Below, in pieces: positions 16,089 through 24,058 of a DNA stretch of 64,000 nt (positions within the stretch are counted from its first letter, which is position 1; the number at the start of each line of letters is the position of its first letter). Both the position numbers and the translations under genes were made by a program. This DNA comes from Pedobacter soli (GTDB lineage: Bacteria > Bacteroidota > Bacteroidia > Sphingobacteriales > Sphingobacteriaceae): contig NZ_FMZH01000001.1 in the NCBI RefSeq assembly GCF_900101435.1, positions 372,001 to 436,000 of the forward strand, read 5' to 3'. Below the pieces are notes generated by a model. It did no database searches. It worked only from the letters and a program-made list of their open reading frames with translations, and was not told where the DNA came from.

Positions 16089-17028
16089 ATTATTCATTTT
16101 GGCTTTCGTACTGCTCGGCAGTAAGGCTTTTGCCTGCGATATTTGCGGTTGTTTTATGGGCATTACCCCCTATTATAACCGCAACAGCATCAGCCTCTTG
16201 TACCGCTACCGCTCATTTAATGGTTACGAGGGGCAATCGCATTCCTTGTTTCCGAATGGCGGAAAATTCTTTATTCCGGCCAGAAGTCAGGGCGCGCCAA
16301 TTACCGGACATGCGGGCAATCCTGGTGATTATGAATTATATCGTTCACTTGAAATAAGAGGCAAGTATTTTATAGGCAACCGATTAGAGGTGAATGCCAT
16401 TTTGCCTTATGTTTCTAACAGCGAACGTTATAACGGCTACACCTCAACCATTGGTGGTGTGGGCGATATCAATGTGTATGCAGGTTATCATCTAATGCAA
16501 AAACTGGATGCTGATTTTAAACAGCAGCTTATTGCAGGCGCAGGAATTAAATTACCTACCGGAAAAAATGATTTCAAAAATACGGCCGGTATCCGTTATT
16601 CTTCGCTTATGCAGGCCGGAACCGGTAGTACCGATGGTTTTGTTTACATAAACTATCTGGTTGGATTGGGTAAATTTGGTGCAAGTTTAAATACCTCTTA
16701 TAAGGTAAATGGCACCAACAGCCGCGATGAGGGAATTGCCAACAGCACAACCAGTTTCCTGAATATTTTTTACAAACAAAGTATTGGCAAAGATTGGCAA
16801 TTCATGCCTTCGGCACAGTTTTTTTACGAATATTCGGCGGGTGAAAAATACAAAGGGCAAAAAACCGGCGAACATGTAATGAATAATTTAATGGGCGGTA
16901 TAGGTGCCGATATTTTCTATAAAAACATTGCCTTAAATGTTGGTGTACAGAAAAACATCTGGGAAGCTGAAACCGATCACCCGATGAGTGCAGGTAAAGC
17001 TTATGTTGGCATTACTTATAATTTTTAA
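16051..17028 (+). CDS. Outer-membrane beta-barrel protein with a CDICGC N-terminus
   Basis: The 325-residue protein has a signal peptide (LFILAFVLLGSKAFA) after which the mature chain would begin CDICGC (Cys29, Cys32, Cys34). The rest is a series of amphipathic strands ending in AYVGITYNF, typical of an outer-membrane barrel. The Cys cluster right at the mature N-terminus suggests metal capture next to the pore. The gene starts inside the MbnH-like gene (38-base overlap in another frame), which ties it to that system. A passage for copper or a copper chelate is plausible; a purely structural barrel is the alternative. Confidence 0.7.
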   Translation: MSLSKIHYLANRKLFILAFVLLGSKAFACDICGCFMGITPYYNRNSISLLYRYRSFNGYEGQSHSLFPNGGKFFIPARSQGAPITGHAGNPGDYELYRSLEIRGKYFIGNRLEVNAILPYVSNSERYNGYTSTIGGVGDINVYAGYHLMQKLDADFKQQLIAGAGIKLPTGKNDFKNTAGIRYSSLMQAGTGSTDGFVYINYLVGLGKFGASLNTSYKVNGTNSRDEGIANSTTSFLNIFYKQSIGKDWQFMPSAQFFYEYSAGEKYKGQKTGEHVMNNLMGGIGADIFYKNIALNVGVQKNIWEAETDHPMSAGKAYVGITYNF

Positions 17029-17032
17029 AAAT

Positions 17033-17464
17033 ATGAAAAGACAAATCACAACCGCAATCGGCGTTTTAGCTATCCTTTTCAGTTCCTGCAAAACGGAACC
17101 CAATGCAGAAGCCGTGCGTAAGGAAGTTTTAAACATTCACGATAAGTTAATGATTGACGGAGAAAAAGTTGTAAAAAACAAAATGAAGCTCGATACATTG
17201 TTGCTTTCCGGTCAACTAAAAAAATCGCCCGATTCTGCTGCTGCCAAACAGCAAGTAAGTGATGTAATTGCCCGGTTAAACGCTGCAGATGAAAAAATGA
17301 TGGATTGGATGCATTTTTTTAAAGATGATTTTAAAGGTAAAACCGAACAGGAAGACCTGGATTATTACAAATCGCAGATGATTAAAATCCGTGATGTAGA
17401 AGATGGTTACATTAAGGTTACCCGCGAATCAGATTCAGTTTTAAAAATTTACAAAATTAAATAG
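17033..17464 (+). CDS. Small alpha-helical lipoprotein of the copper/haem locus
   Basis: The 143-residue product has a lipoprotein signal (ILFSSC, Cys19) followed by an almost wholly helical, charged sequence with repeated Met (KLMIDGEKVVKNKMKLD, ADEKMMDWMHFFKDDF). Helical Met-rich lipoproteins often bind Cu(I) or act as periplasmic chaperones, but no named family is recognised. The ATG at 17033 starts 4 bases after the barrel stop, so it belongs to the same operon; the longer opening at 16988 would overlap the barrel gene and is rejected. A foldback repeat follows. Confidence 0.6.
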   Translation: MKRQITTAIGVLAILFSSCKTEPNAEAVRKEVLNIHDKLMIDGEKVVKNKMKLDTLLLSGQLKKSPDSAAAKQQVSDVIARLNAADEKMMDWMHFFKDDFKGKTEQEDLDYYKSQMIKIRDVEDGYIKVTRESDSVLKIYKIK

Positions 17465-17570
17465 TCAGAGTTCGGGAGACCGGAGACAGAAGATATGGTG
17501 TAAGCTGGTAAGCAAGCATATGCAGATTTACTTCGGTCTTTTGACTTCAGAGCCCGGACTTTCCATAAAA
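17465..17570. repeat. Foldback repeat, family D (copy 1)
   Basis: The sequence carries GGAGACCGGAGACAGAAGA near its left end and a partly complementary GACTTCAGAGCCCGGACTTT near its right end. A related copy lies at 17840, so the pair brackets the YHS gene. Confidence 0.6.
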
Positions 17571-17578
17571 CAATAGAT

Positions 17579-17839
17579 ATGAAAAAATTAAGCACAGCAA
17601 TTATCCTGATGGGATTAAGCACATTCGCATTGAAATTAAACGCGAACCCAATTATCACTAAACAAGAAGCAAATGTGGTTGATTCTACTAAAAAAGTAGT
17701 GATCGATCCTGTTTGTAAAATGAAGATAAAAGCCGCCACAGCAAAAACTACGGTTTACAATAAAGAAACTTACTATTTCTGTTCAGAAAGCTGTAAGCAG
17801 AAGTTTATTGCCGAACCGGCCAAGTTTTTAAAGAAATAA
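17579..17839 (+). CDS. Secreted YHS-domain protein, probable metal binder
   Basis: The 86-residue protein has a signal peptide (about 1-22, ending LNANP) and one YHS domain: DPVCKMKI, then TTVYNKETYYFCSESCKQKFIAEPAKFLKK. YHS domains carry paired Cys and are common beside copper transporters and chaperones, where they bind Cu or other soft metals. The Cys set here is one in DPVCKM and two in FCSESC. It lies between the MbnP/MbnH block and the SCO gene, which supports copper. Two related repeats flank it closely, so it may be transcribed separately from its neighbours. Confidence 0.85.
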   Translation: MKKLSTAIILMGLSTFALKLNANPIITKQEANVVDSTKKVVIDPVCKMKIKAATAKTTVYNKETYYFCSESCKQKFIAEPAKFLKK

Positions 17840-17935
17840 GTCGGAAGTCCGGAGACAGATGTCAGAAGACATGAAGTTAGCAAGTTTAAACATTCAGGCT
17901 TCGGACTTTCCGACATCTGACCCCGGACTTTTCTA
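17840..17935. repeat. Foldback repeat, family D (copy 2)
   Basis: GTCGGAAGTCCGG at the left is nearly complementary to CGGACTTTCCGAC at the right (about 17900), with CCGGAGACAGATGTCAGAAG shared in form with copy 1. It starts directly after the YHS stop codon. Confidence 0.65.
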
Positions 17936-17993
17936 AAACAATTAACACCCTAGACCGAATTACCTTGTATATTTACATTTTTAAATTCACAAC

Positions 17994-18644
17994 ATGAATA
18001 AAATCATTTCTTACGCAGCAGCCAGCCTGTTGCTCGCTTCTATATTTACCGCATGCAAGCAAGAAAAAAAACTACCGTTTTATGGCGAGCGCCATGCAGA
18101 AATAGTTAAAGATGCTGCCGGAGTAGAAAAAATTGATACGGTTTACCAAACCATTCCGAACTGGGCTTTCTTAAATCAGGATAGTGTTTTAACAACCAAC
18201 AAAGCAACAGACGGAAAAATATATGTGGCCGATTTCTTTTTCACTTCCTGCACCACCATCTGCCCTACCATGCACCGCAACTTAATGACGGTTTACAACG
18301 ATTTTAAAACCAACCCGGATGTGATGTTTGTTTCGCACACCATTGATTTTAAATACGATAAACCTTCAGCTTTAAAAAAATACGCTAAAAAACTAGGCGT
18401 TGATGGCCCGAAATGGCAGTTTCTCTATGGTACCAAAGACAGTGTTTATACTTTGGCCGAAAAAAATTACCTGGTGGCGGTTGGCGAAGACAGCACTGCT
18501 AAAGATGGCTACATTCACCAGGGGTATCTGGTTTTAATCGACAAAGACCGCAGGATTCGTGGCGCTTACGATGGCACCAAAGAGGATCAGGTTGAGCAAT
18601 TAAAAAAAGACATCCCGGTTTTACTGGCAGAATACAAAAAGTAG
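17994..18644 (+). CDS. SCO1/SenC-family copper protein
   Basis: The 216-residue lipoprotein (IFTAC, Cys21) has the thioredoxin-like SCO fold with the copper site CTTICP (Cys86, Cys90) and the distal His175 in YIHQGYLVLID. SCO proteins deliver copper to the CuA centre of cytochrome oxidase or act as thiol reductants for that site. All three ligands are present, so it should bind copper. No cytochrome oxidase genes are in the window; the neighbours are the MbnP/MbnH block and a lipoprotein cytochrome c, so it may instead serve that system. Confidence 0.92.
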   Translation: MNKIISYAAASLLLASIFTACKQEKKLPFYGERHAEIVKDAAGVEKIDTVYQTIPNWAFLNQDSVLTTNKATDGKIYVADFFFTSCTTICPTMHRNLMTVYNDFKTNPDVMFVSHTIDFKYDKPSALKKYAKKLGVDGPKWQFLYGTKDSVYTLAEKNYLVAVGEDSTAKDGYIHQGYLVLIDKDRRIRGAYDGTKEDQVEQLKKDIPVLLAEYKK

Positions 18645-18721
18645 AACATTGACTTTAGGCACGGATTAGCAAGAAAATGTTATTTTTTTGACTACAAGTG
18701 TAAATACAAACCTTATTTTTC

Positions 18722-18790
18722 AACCACAGATATACAGAATAAACACAGATAATTATTTAAATCGGTGTTCATCTGTTCTTATCTGTGGTT
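18722..18790. repeat. Foldback intergenic repeat, family E
   Basis: AACCACAGATA and TATCTGTGGTT form a perfect 11-bp outer stem, and the interior repeats ACACAGAT and ATCTGT pair as well. It lies between the SCO and cytochrome c genes. The phrase resembles the ACACAGATGAA terminator stem at 13186. Confidence 0.7.
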
Positions 18791-18804
18791 AATAACTAAA
18801 ATAC

Positions 18805-19227
18805 ATGCGCAAGTACATCATTAACTCCATTTTTTTATTTGCTGTTATCGCCATCATCGTATCCTGCCAAAACCAGGAAACCATCGATCTGCAAAATTAC
18901 ATGTCAAACGGAAAAGACATTTACAAAAGCAGGTGCCAGAACTGCCATGGCGAAAATGGCGAAGGATTAGGTGAGCTTGCCCCTCCTTTAACCGACTCGG
19001 TTTTCTTAAAAACCAACAAAAGCCGTTTAGCTTGTTTCATTAAAAACGGCGCCAACGAAACTTTGGTTATTCATGGCAAGGAATACAAAGAAAAAATGCC
19101 TGCCTTCCCCGAACTGGCCGATATTGATGTGGCTCAGGTAATGGTTTACATCACCAATTCTTTCGGTAACAAGCAAGGATTTGTACCTTATACTGAAGTT
19201 TCGAAGCAATTGCAGAATTGCAAGTAG
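18805..19227 (+). CDS. Lipoprotein cytochrome c, single haem
   Basis: The 140-residue lipoprotein (AIIVSC, Cys21) has one c-type haem site, CQNCH at residues 44-48, and a distal Met in KEKMPAFPEL (Met98), the layout of a small class I cytochrome c. Phrases such as GEGLGELAPPLT and VMVYITNSFGN are standard for the fold. It would shuttle electrons on the periplasmic face. It could pass electrons to or from the MbnH-like protein or a terminal oxidase; the sequence does not decide. A repeat separates it from the SCO gene, so it may have its own promoter. Confidence 0.88.
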   Translation: MRKYIINSIFLFAVIAIIVSCQNQETIDLQNYMSNGKDIYKSRCQNCHGENGEGLGELAPPLTDSVFLKTNKSRLACFIKNGANETLVIHGKEYKEKMPAFPELADIDVAQVMVYITNSFGNKQGFVPYTEVSKQLQNCK

Positions 19228-19250
19228 ATAATATTTCGTATATTTAAATC

Positions 19251-19478
19251 ATGACAACAATAACGCTGCAAGTTCCGGATAGCCTGGGTGAGCATGAACA
19301 CGATACCGTACGTTTCATTGCTGCAAAGCTATTTGAATCGGGAAAATTATCAATTGGGCAAGCAGCAGCCATGGCAGGTTTATCAAAACGTACATTCTCA
19401 GAATTACTTGCTGATTATGGTGTTTCCCTATTGAACTATCCTGCTTCTGAAATGTTAAGTGATGCAGAAAAAATATGA
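19251..19478 (+). CDS. UPF0175-family antitoxin
   Basis: The 75-residue protein matches the UPF0175 pattern: a short strand (TITLQVPDSL), then AAKLFESGKLSIGQAAAMAGLSKRTFSELLADYGVSLLNYP. The latter is a helix-turn-helix-like core that binds the operator of its own operon. UPF0175 proteins are antitoxins paired with DUF3368 PIN toxins, exactly what follows. The two genes overlap by 17 bases in different frames, as usual for such pairs. Confidence 0.85.
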   Translation: MTTITLQVPDSLGEHEHDTVRFIAAKLFESGKLSIGQAAAMAGLSKRTFSELLADYGVSLLNYPASEMLSDAEKI

Positions 19479-19920
19479 AATAGTTATTGCTGATACGAGC
19501 TGCTTCATTTTGCTTGAAAAAATCGGAGAATTAGATCTTTTAAGATTACTTTTCACTAAAATCACAACAACAGCCACTATTGCGGCAGAATTTGGTTCTC
19601 CTTTACCCGATTGGGTTGAAATCAAATCACCTAAAAACACCACCTTTCAAAATTCTTTAGATATTGATGCCGGAGAAGCAAGTGCCATTACTTTAGCAAC
19701 CGAATCAGCCCCATCACTTCTTATTCTCGACGACAACAAAGGACGAAAGTTGGCAAAAAAGTTAAATCTGCTGTTCACAGGTACATTGGGTATTATTTTA
19801 AAAGCAAAAAACCTGGGACTCATTACTTCTATAAAACCAATTTTTGAGAAAATACAGGAGACAAATTTTAGATTTTCTGATAAGGTATTGAAGGAAATAT
19901 ATGACAATGCTAATGAATGA
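19462..19920 (+). CDS. DUF3368 PIN-domain toxin
   Basis: The 152-residue protein begins with the PIN signature IVIADTSCFILLEKIGELDLL, whose Asp is the first metal ligand. It continues with IAAEFGSPLPDWVEI, LDIDAGEASAITLATE (second acidic cluster) and LLILDDNKGRKLAKKL (third acidic cluster), then GTLGIILKAKNLGLI. This is the DUF3368 layout, a VapC-like RNase. All the acidic positions expected of an active nuclease seem to be present. I start at the ATG at 19462; a GTG one codon earlier is possible. Confidence 0.85.
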   Translation: MQKKYEIVIADTSCFILLEKIGELDLLRLLFTKITTTATIAAEFGSPLPDWVEIKSPKNTTFQNSLDIDAGEASAITLATESAPSLLILDDNKGRKLAKKLNLLFTGTLGIILKAKNLGLITSIKPIFEKIQETNFRFSDKVLKEIYDNANE

Positions 19921-20028
19921 ATATTGCATAGCAATGTGAGAATTAAAACAGCTTAAAAGCATTAGTAAACACAAAAACTTCTGGTTTTTTATGCCTTTCT
20001 GCCTAAAAAACCACATCTTTGTGCAAAA

Positions 20029-20407
20029 TGCAGGTTGTTCTATCGCTGTCCCGATTTATCGGGAGAGAGGAAAGTCCGGGCAACGCAGGGCATCTCGCTT
20101 TCTAACGGAAAGGGGTTCAGGAATGAAAACCTGAATTACGGAATAGTGCAACAGAGAATATACCGCCCCGGCTTATGTCGGAGTAAGGGTGAAAACGTGC
20201 GGTAAGAGCGCACGAGCGCTGCAGGCGACTGCAGCGGATTGTAAACCCCGGGAGTTGAAAGACCAAATAGGCTAACGTACGTAGGGCTGCCCGTCCGATG
20301 TTAGTGGGTAGGTCGTTAGAGATAAACGGCAACGTTTATAGTGGATAAATGATAGAAATCTTGGGCAACCGAGACACAGAACCCGGCTTATAGACCTGCA
20401 TTTTTTT
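20029..20407 (+). ncRNA. rnpB: RNase P RNA (bacterial type A)
   Basis: The conserved 5' core GAGGAAAGTCCGGGC is at 20067-20081 and the conserved 3' core AACCCGGCTTATAGACC ends at 20396. The ends pair as P1, TGCAGGT (20029-20035) with ACCTGCA (20394-20400), followed by seven T as a terminator. A -7-like box CATCTTTG (20014-20021) lies the right distance upstream of the first paired base. The product is the catalytic RNA that trims the 5' ends of tRNA precursors. Open frames here on either strand are chance. The T-run stops only a few bases from the 3' end of the convergent PPK2 gene. Confidence 0.96.
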
Positions 20408-20410
20408 ATT

Positions 20411-21289
20411 TTATTCTGCTAGTAAAGCATTTTTCGTTTCAGTAAGTTTTAAGGTTTCATCCGCACCCAATACCGGAAATTTTAAGTCCAGGTTCTTCAG
20501 TCTGTCTTCAATAATTTCACTGATGGCCAAACGTGCAAACCATTTTTTATCGGCGGGAATAACATGCCATGGCGATTCAGCCGTACTGGTTTCATTTATG
20601 GCATCCTCGTAAGCTTCCATGTACTTATCCCACAATGCCCTTTCTTTAATATCGCCCGAAGAGAATTTCCAGTTTTTGGTAGGGTCTTCTATCCGATCCA
20701 AAAAGCGCTGCTTCTGCTCATCCTTGCTTACATTTAAAAAGAATTTCAGAATCACGGTACCGTTGGCCGTTAAATGTTGTTCAAAATTTCTGATGCTTTG
20801 ATAGCGTTGTTTCCAAAAATCTTTATTGATCTTTTTTACATCGGTAATCCCCGGAATATCCTCGCTTAAAACATATTCTGGGTGTACCTTACATACCAGT
20901 ACATTTTCGTAATGCGAACGGTTATGAATCCCGATACGGCCACGTTCTGGTAAAGCCTTATAATGCCGCCACAAAAAATCGTGCTGGTATTCTTCTGAGG
21001 TTGGCACCTTAAAACTGTACACCTGACAACCCTGAGGGTTTAATCCACTCATTACGTGTTCTATGGCGCTGTCTTTTCCGGCAGCATCCATGGCTTGAAA
21101 AATAATCAGTACCGAATGTTTTCCTGCAGCATATAATTTTTCCTGTAAATGGCTTAATTCTATTTTCGAATTTACCAATGCATCTTTTGCTTTTTCCTTA
21201 TTGTAGCCTCCGGTGAAGTCGGTTTTATGGTTTTTTAATGAAAATTTCTTGTCGCCTTGTACAATTAATCCCTTAAATTCGTTTTTCAT
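20411..21289 (-). CDS. ppk2: PPK2-family polyphosphate:nucleotide phosphotransferase
   Basis: PPK2 enzymes move phosphate from polyphosphate to ADP, GDP or AMP. The 292-residue single-domain protein shows the P-loop FQAMDAAGKDSAIEHVMSGLNP (about 64-85), the lid/Walker B segment IHNRSHYENVLVCKVHPEY, and the downstream RFLDRIEDPTKNWKFSSGDIKER. It is one domain, not the duplicated two-domain class II form, so it is class I or III. Whether AMP or ADP is the acceptor cannot be read safely. It stands alone, convergent with rnpB. It adds to the polyphosphate genes further right (ppk1, ppx, glucokinase). Confidence 0.9.
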   Translation of the reverse strand: MKNEFKGLIVQGDKKFSLKNHKTDFTGGYNKEKAKDALVNSKIELSHLQEKLYAAGKHSVLIIFQAMDAAGKDSAIEHVMSGLNPQGCQVYSFKVPTSEEYQHDFLWRHYKALPERGRIGIHNRSHYENVLVCKVHPEYVLSEDIPGITDVKKINKDFWKQRYQSIRNFEQHLTANGTVILKFFLNVSKDEQKQRFLDRIEDPTKNWKFSSGDIKERALWDKYMEAYEDAINETSTAESPWHVIPADKKWFARLAISEIIEDRLKNLDLKFPVLGADETLKLTETKNALLAE

Positions 21290-21432
21290 ACCTATACGTA
21301 TTTTAAATAAACAGGTGAATCAATAATTTAAATATAGAACTAAAAAATAAGTAAATTAAATACGTTAATTTGCATACAGAGTTTTTTTATATTTAACGCC
21401 TCAGCATTTACTATAAGATCATCTTAACCAAT

Positions 21433-23886
21433 ATGTTTAAAGAGATAAAAAACAAGTACTTACGTTATTTTTCCATTGTTTTATTTTTTGTAATAATTTT
21501 CTTTTCTGCGCTTCAACTTAATTTTTTGTGGCTGTTTGGCTATTCTCCCAGCGTACGCGACATTAAAGCGCCTACCCTACGTGTGGGTTCAGAGCTTTAT
21601 ACTGCCGACGGAAAATTAATTGGCAGATACTTTAAAGAGAACAGAACCCCGGTAAATTACGAAGAAATTGCACCAGGTGTAATACATGCACTCGTGGCAA
21701 CAGAAGATGTACGTTTTTACAAACATTGGGGAATTGATGTGCAGGCCGTAGGGCGTGCAGTTGTCGGTTTAGGTAAAGATGGCGGAGCCAGCACCATTAC
21801 ACAACAGCTGGCCAAAAACCTGTACCGTACGCGTTACAACAAATCGCAGGGCTTATTGGTAAAAATACCGCTGGTGCGTACCTTAATTGTAAAATTAAAG
21901 GAATGGATGACAGCTGTAAAGCTCGAATCTAATTATTCGAAGAACGACATCATTACAATGTACCTCAATACCGTTTCTTTCGGTAACAATACTTATGGCA
22001 TAAAAACAGCCAGCAGGATTTATTTCGATAAAGAAGCTAAAGACCTAAGCACAACTGATGCGGCGATGCTGGTTGGTATGCTAAAAGGAACTACGCTATA
22101 CAATCCAACTAAAAACCCGGCAAAAGCACTGGAGAGAAGAAATGTGGTACTGGCTCAGATGAACAAATACAATTACCTGAGCAAAGACAGTTTAACCCAG
22201 CTGGCTAAAGAGCCCATTAAACTCAAAGAAGGTAAAATGCAGGATGGCAGCGATGGCGATTCTTATTTAAGGGCTGCCGTAGCTAAATATCTCGAAAAAT
22301 GGTGTACCGATAACGGCTACGATTTATATGAAGATGGTTTAAAAATCTATACTACTATCGATTCTAAGCTTCAAAAATATGCTGAAGAAGCTGTTGCAGA
22401 CCAAATGCGGATTTTACAGCGCAGGTTTTACAGCGTGTGGGGTAACGAAGATCCGTGGTACGATTCTGAAAAGCAAAAAGTAGATTATCCGGACAGGGCT
22501 ATGAAAAATCTTCCGGTTTACGCCATTTTGCAAAAGAAATTCCCGAATAATCCCGATTCTGTACTGGCCTATTTCAATAAAAAGAAAAGAATGCAGATTT
22601 TCACCTACAAAGGCGACCGTGACACCCTGTTTTCTACTTTAGATTCGATCCGCTATTATGGAAAAATCATGAATACCGGTATGATGACCATGGAACCTGC
22701 AAGTGGTAAAATTAAAGTTTGGGTAGGTGGCATCGATCATAAATTTTTCAAATACGATCACGTAAACCAGGCCAAACGTCAGGCAGGATCAACTTTTAAA
22801 CCTTTCGCCTACCTTACAGCTTTAGAACAAGGTATGAGCCCTTGCGACAAGTTTACCGATAAACCAGTTAAAATTGCCTACCAGGACAAAGGACAAACCA
22901 AATACTGGGAGCCTAAAAATGCCGATTACAGCATTACTTACCGCGAAATGAGTTTAAGATGGGCCATGGCCAGATCGGTAAATACCATTACCGCACAGGT
23001 TACGGAAAAAGTAGGTTGGGATAATGTGGTAAAATATGCGCACGAATGCGGTATCGATAGTCATTTAGAATCTGTTCCATCGGTTAGTTTAGGCTCAAAC
23101 GATGTAACCGTTTATGAAATGGTGAAAGCTTATGCCACTTTTATGAATAAAGGTGTAAGAACCGAGCCAATTTTGGTAGAAAAAATTACCGATCAGGATA
23201 ACAATTTAATTGACGAATTTAAGCCAAAAACCAAAAGGGTTTTAAGTGAAGAAATAGCCTGGTTAATGACCTACATGTTCCGTGGAGGGATGGAAGAGCC
23301 CGGAGGAACTTCTCAGGCCCTTTGGGAATGGCCAAACCTGTTCAAGAAAAACAACCAGATTGGTGGTAAAACCGGAACTTCGTCTGATTATGTTGATGCC
23401 TGGTATATGGGCTTAACCAAAGATTTGGTAACAGGCGTTTGGGTAGGTTGTGATGAGCGGACGGCACACTTTAAAAATGGCGAACAGGGAGAAGGTTCGA
23501 GAACGGCCTTACCTATTTTTGCCAAATTTATGGAAAAAGTTTACCTCGATCCATCCACTGGATATACGTATGGTGCTTTCCCTAAAGCCACAGTTGATAT
23601 TACCCGCACCTACAACTGCCCTAGTCCGCAAATTGTTAGAGACACTACTTCAACCGACAGCGTAGTGGTTGATTCGACTGATTTTGCAGTTCCTGAGACG
23701 CCGGAAACGGCAACCCCTGTGGTAGTTGAACCTGAGGTGAAGAAAGAGGAAAAGAAACAAGAACCGGTTCAAACCCCACCTGCCGCAACCGTACCCTTAA
23801 CCAAAAAGGAAGAACGCGAACTGAGAAGAAAACAACGCCAGGAAGAGCGTGAAAAGAAAAAAAACGAGAATAATAACAACAATTAA
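21433..23886 (+). CDS. Class A penicillin-binding protein (PBP1a type)
   Basis: The 817-residue enzyme polymerises and cross-links peptidoglycan. It has one N-terminal membrane anchor (about 12-35). The glycosyltransferase domain carries the catalytic Glu in ATEDVRFYKHWGID (near residue 89) and GASTITQQLAKNL. The transpeptidase domain has the SxxK motif STFK (Ser453), the SxN motif in ARSVNTITA, and KTGTS. A low-complexity Pro/Glu/Lys tail of about 60 residues ends in NNNNN. All active residues are present. The charged tail is unusual in composition and may bind a partner or the wall. It is monocistronic and ends at a strong hairpin. Confidence 0.94.
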   Translation: MFKEIKNKYLRYFSIVLFFVIIFFSALQLNFLWLFGYSPSVRDIKAPTLRVGSELYTADGKLIGRYFKENRTPVNYEEIAPGVIHALVATEDVRFYKHWGIDVQAVGRAVVGLGKDGGASTITQQLAKNLYRTRYNKSQGLLVKIPLVRTLIVKLKEWMTAVKLESNYSKNDIITMYLNTVSFGNNTYGIKTASRIYFDKEAKDLSTTDAAMLVGMLKGTTLYNPTKNPAKALERRNVVLAQMNKYNYLSKDSLTQLAKEPIKLKEGKMQDGSDGDSYLRAAVAKYLEKWCTDNGYDLYEDGLKIYTTIDSKLQKYAEEAVADQMRILQRRFYSVWGNEDPWYDSEKQKVDYPDRAMKNLPVYAILQKKFPNNPDSVLAYFNKKKRMQIFTYKGDRDTLFSTLDSIRYYGKIMNTGMMTMEPASGKIKVWVGGIDHKFFKYDHVNQAKRQAGSTFKPFAYLTALEQGMSPCDKFTDKPVKIAYQDKGQTKYWEPKNADYSITYREMSLRWAMARSVNTITAQVTEKVGWDNVVKYAHECGIDSHLESVPSVSLGSNDVTVYEMVKAYATFMNKGVRTEPILVEKITDQDNNLIDEFKPKTKRVLSEEIAWLMTYMFRGGMEEPGGTSQALWEWPNLFKKNNQIGGKTGTSSDYVDAWYMGLTKDLVTGVWVGCDERTAHFKNGEQGEGSRTALPIFAKFMEKVYLDPSTGYTYGAFPKATVDITRTYNCPSPQIVRDTTSTDSVVVDSTDFAVPETPETATPVVVEPEVKKEEKKQEPVQTPPAATVPLTKKEERELRRKQRQEEREKKKNENNNNN

Positions 23887-23905
23887 GGGAATTTCCCTGC
23901 ATAAA

Positions 23906-23941
23906 TTTTCGGCTAACCAATTGCTTTTGGTTAGCCGAAAA
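23906..23941 (+). terminator. Hairpin terminator of the PBP gene
   Basis: TTTTCGGCTAACCAA pairs with TTGGTTAGCCGAAAA around a 6-base loop, 20 bases after the stop. The T-run after it is weak, so it may also act as an mRNA-stabilising hairpin. Confidence 0.7.
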
Positions 23942-24058
23942 AGTTTAAAAAAATGTTAAAATTTAAATAGTCTTTTAAACAATTGCTATTTTTATTTTTC
24001 AAATCTCATACCATTCCATTTTCGTAAATTACTGAACATCGATACTAAAACTACACGT

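Noticed and set aside
20117..20332. Minus-strand open frame inside the rnpB region
   Set aside because: The region is explained by RNase P RNA with both conserved cores and a closing stem.
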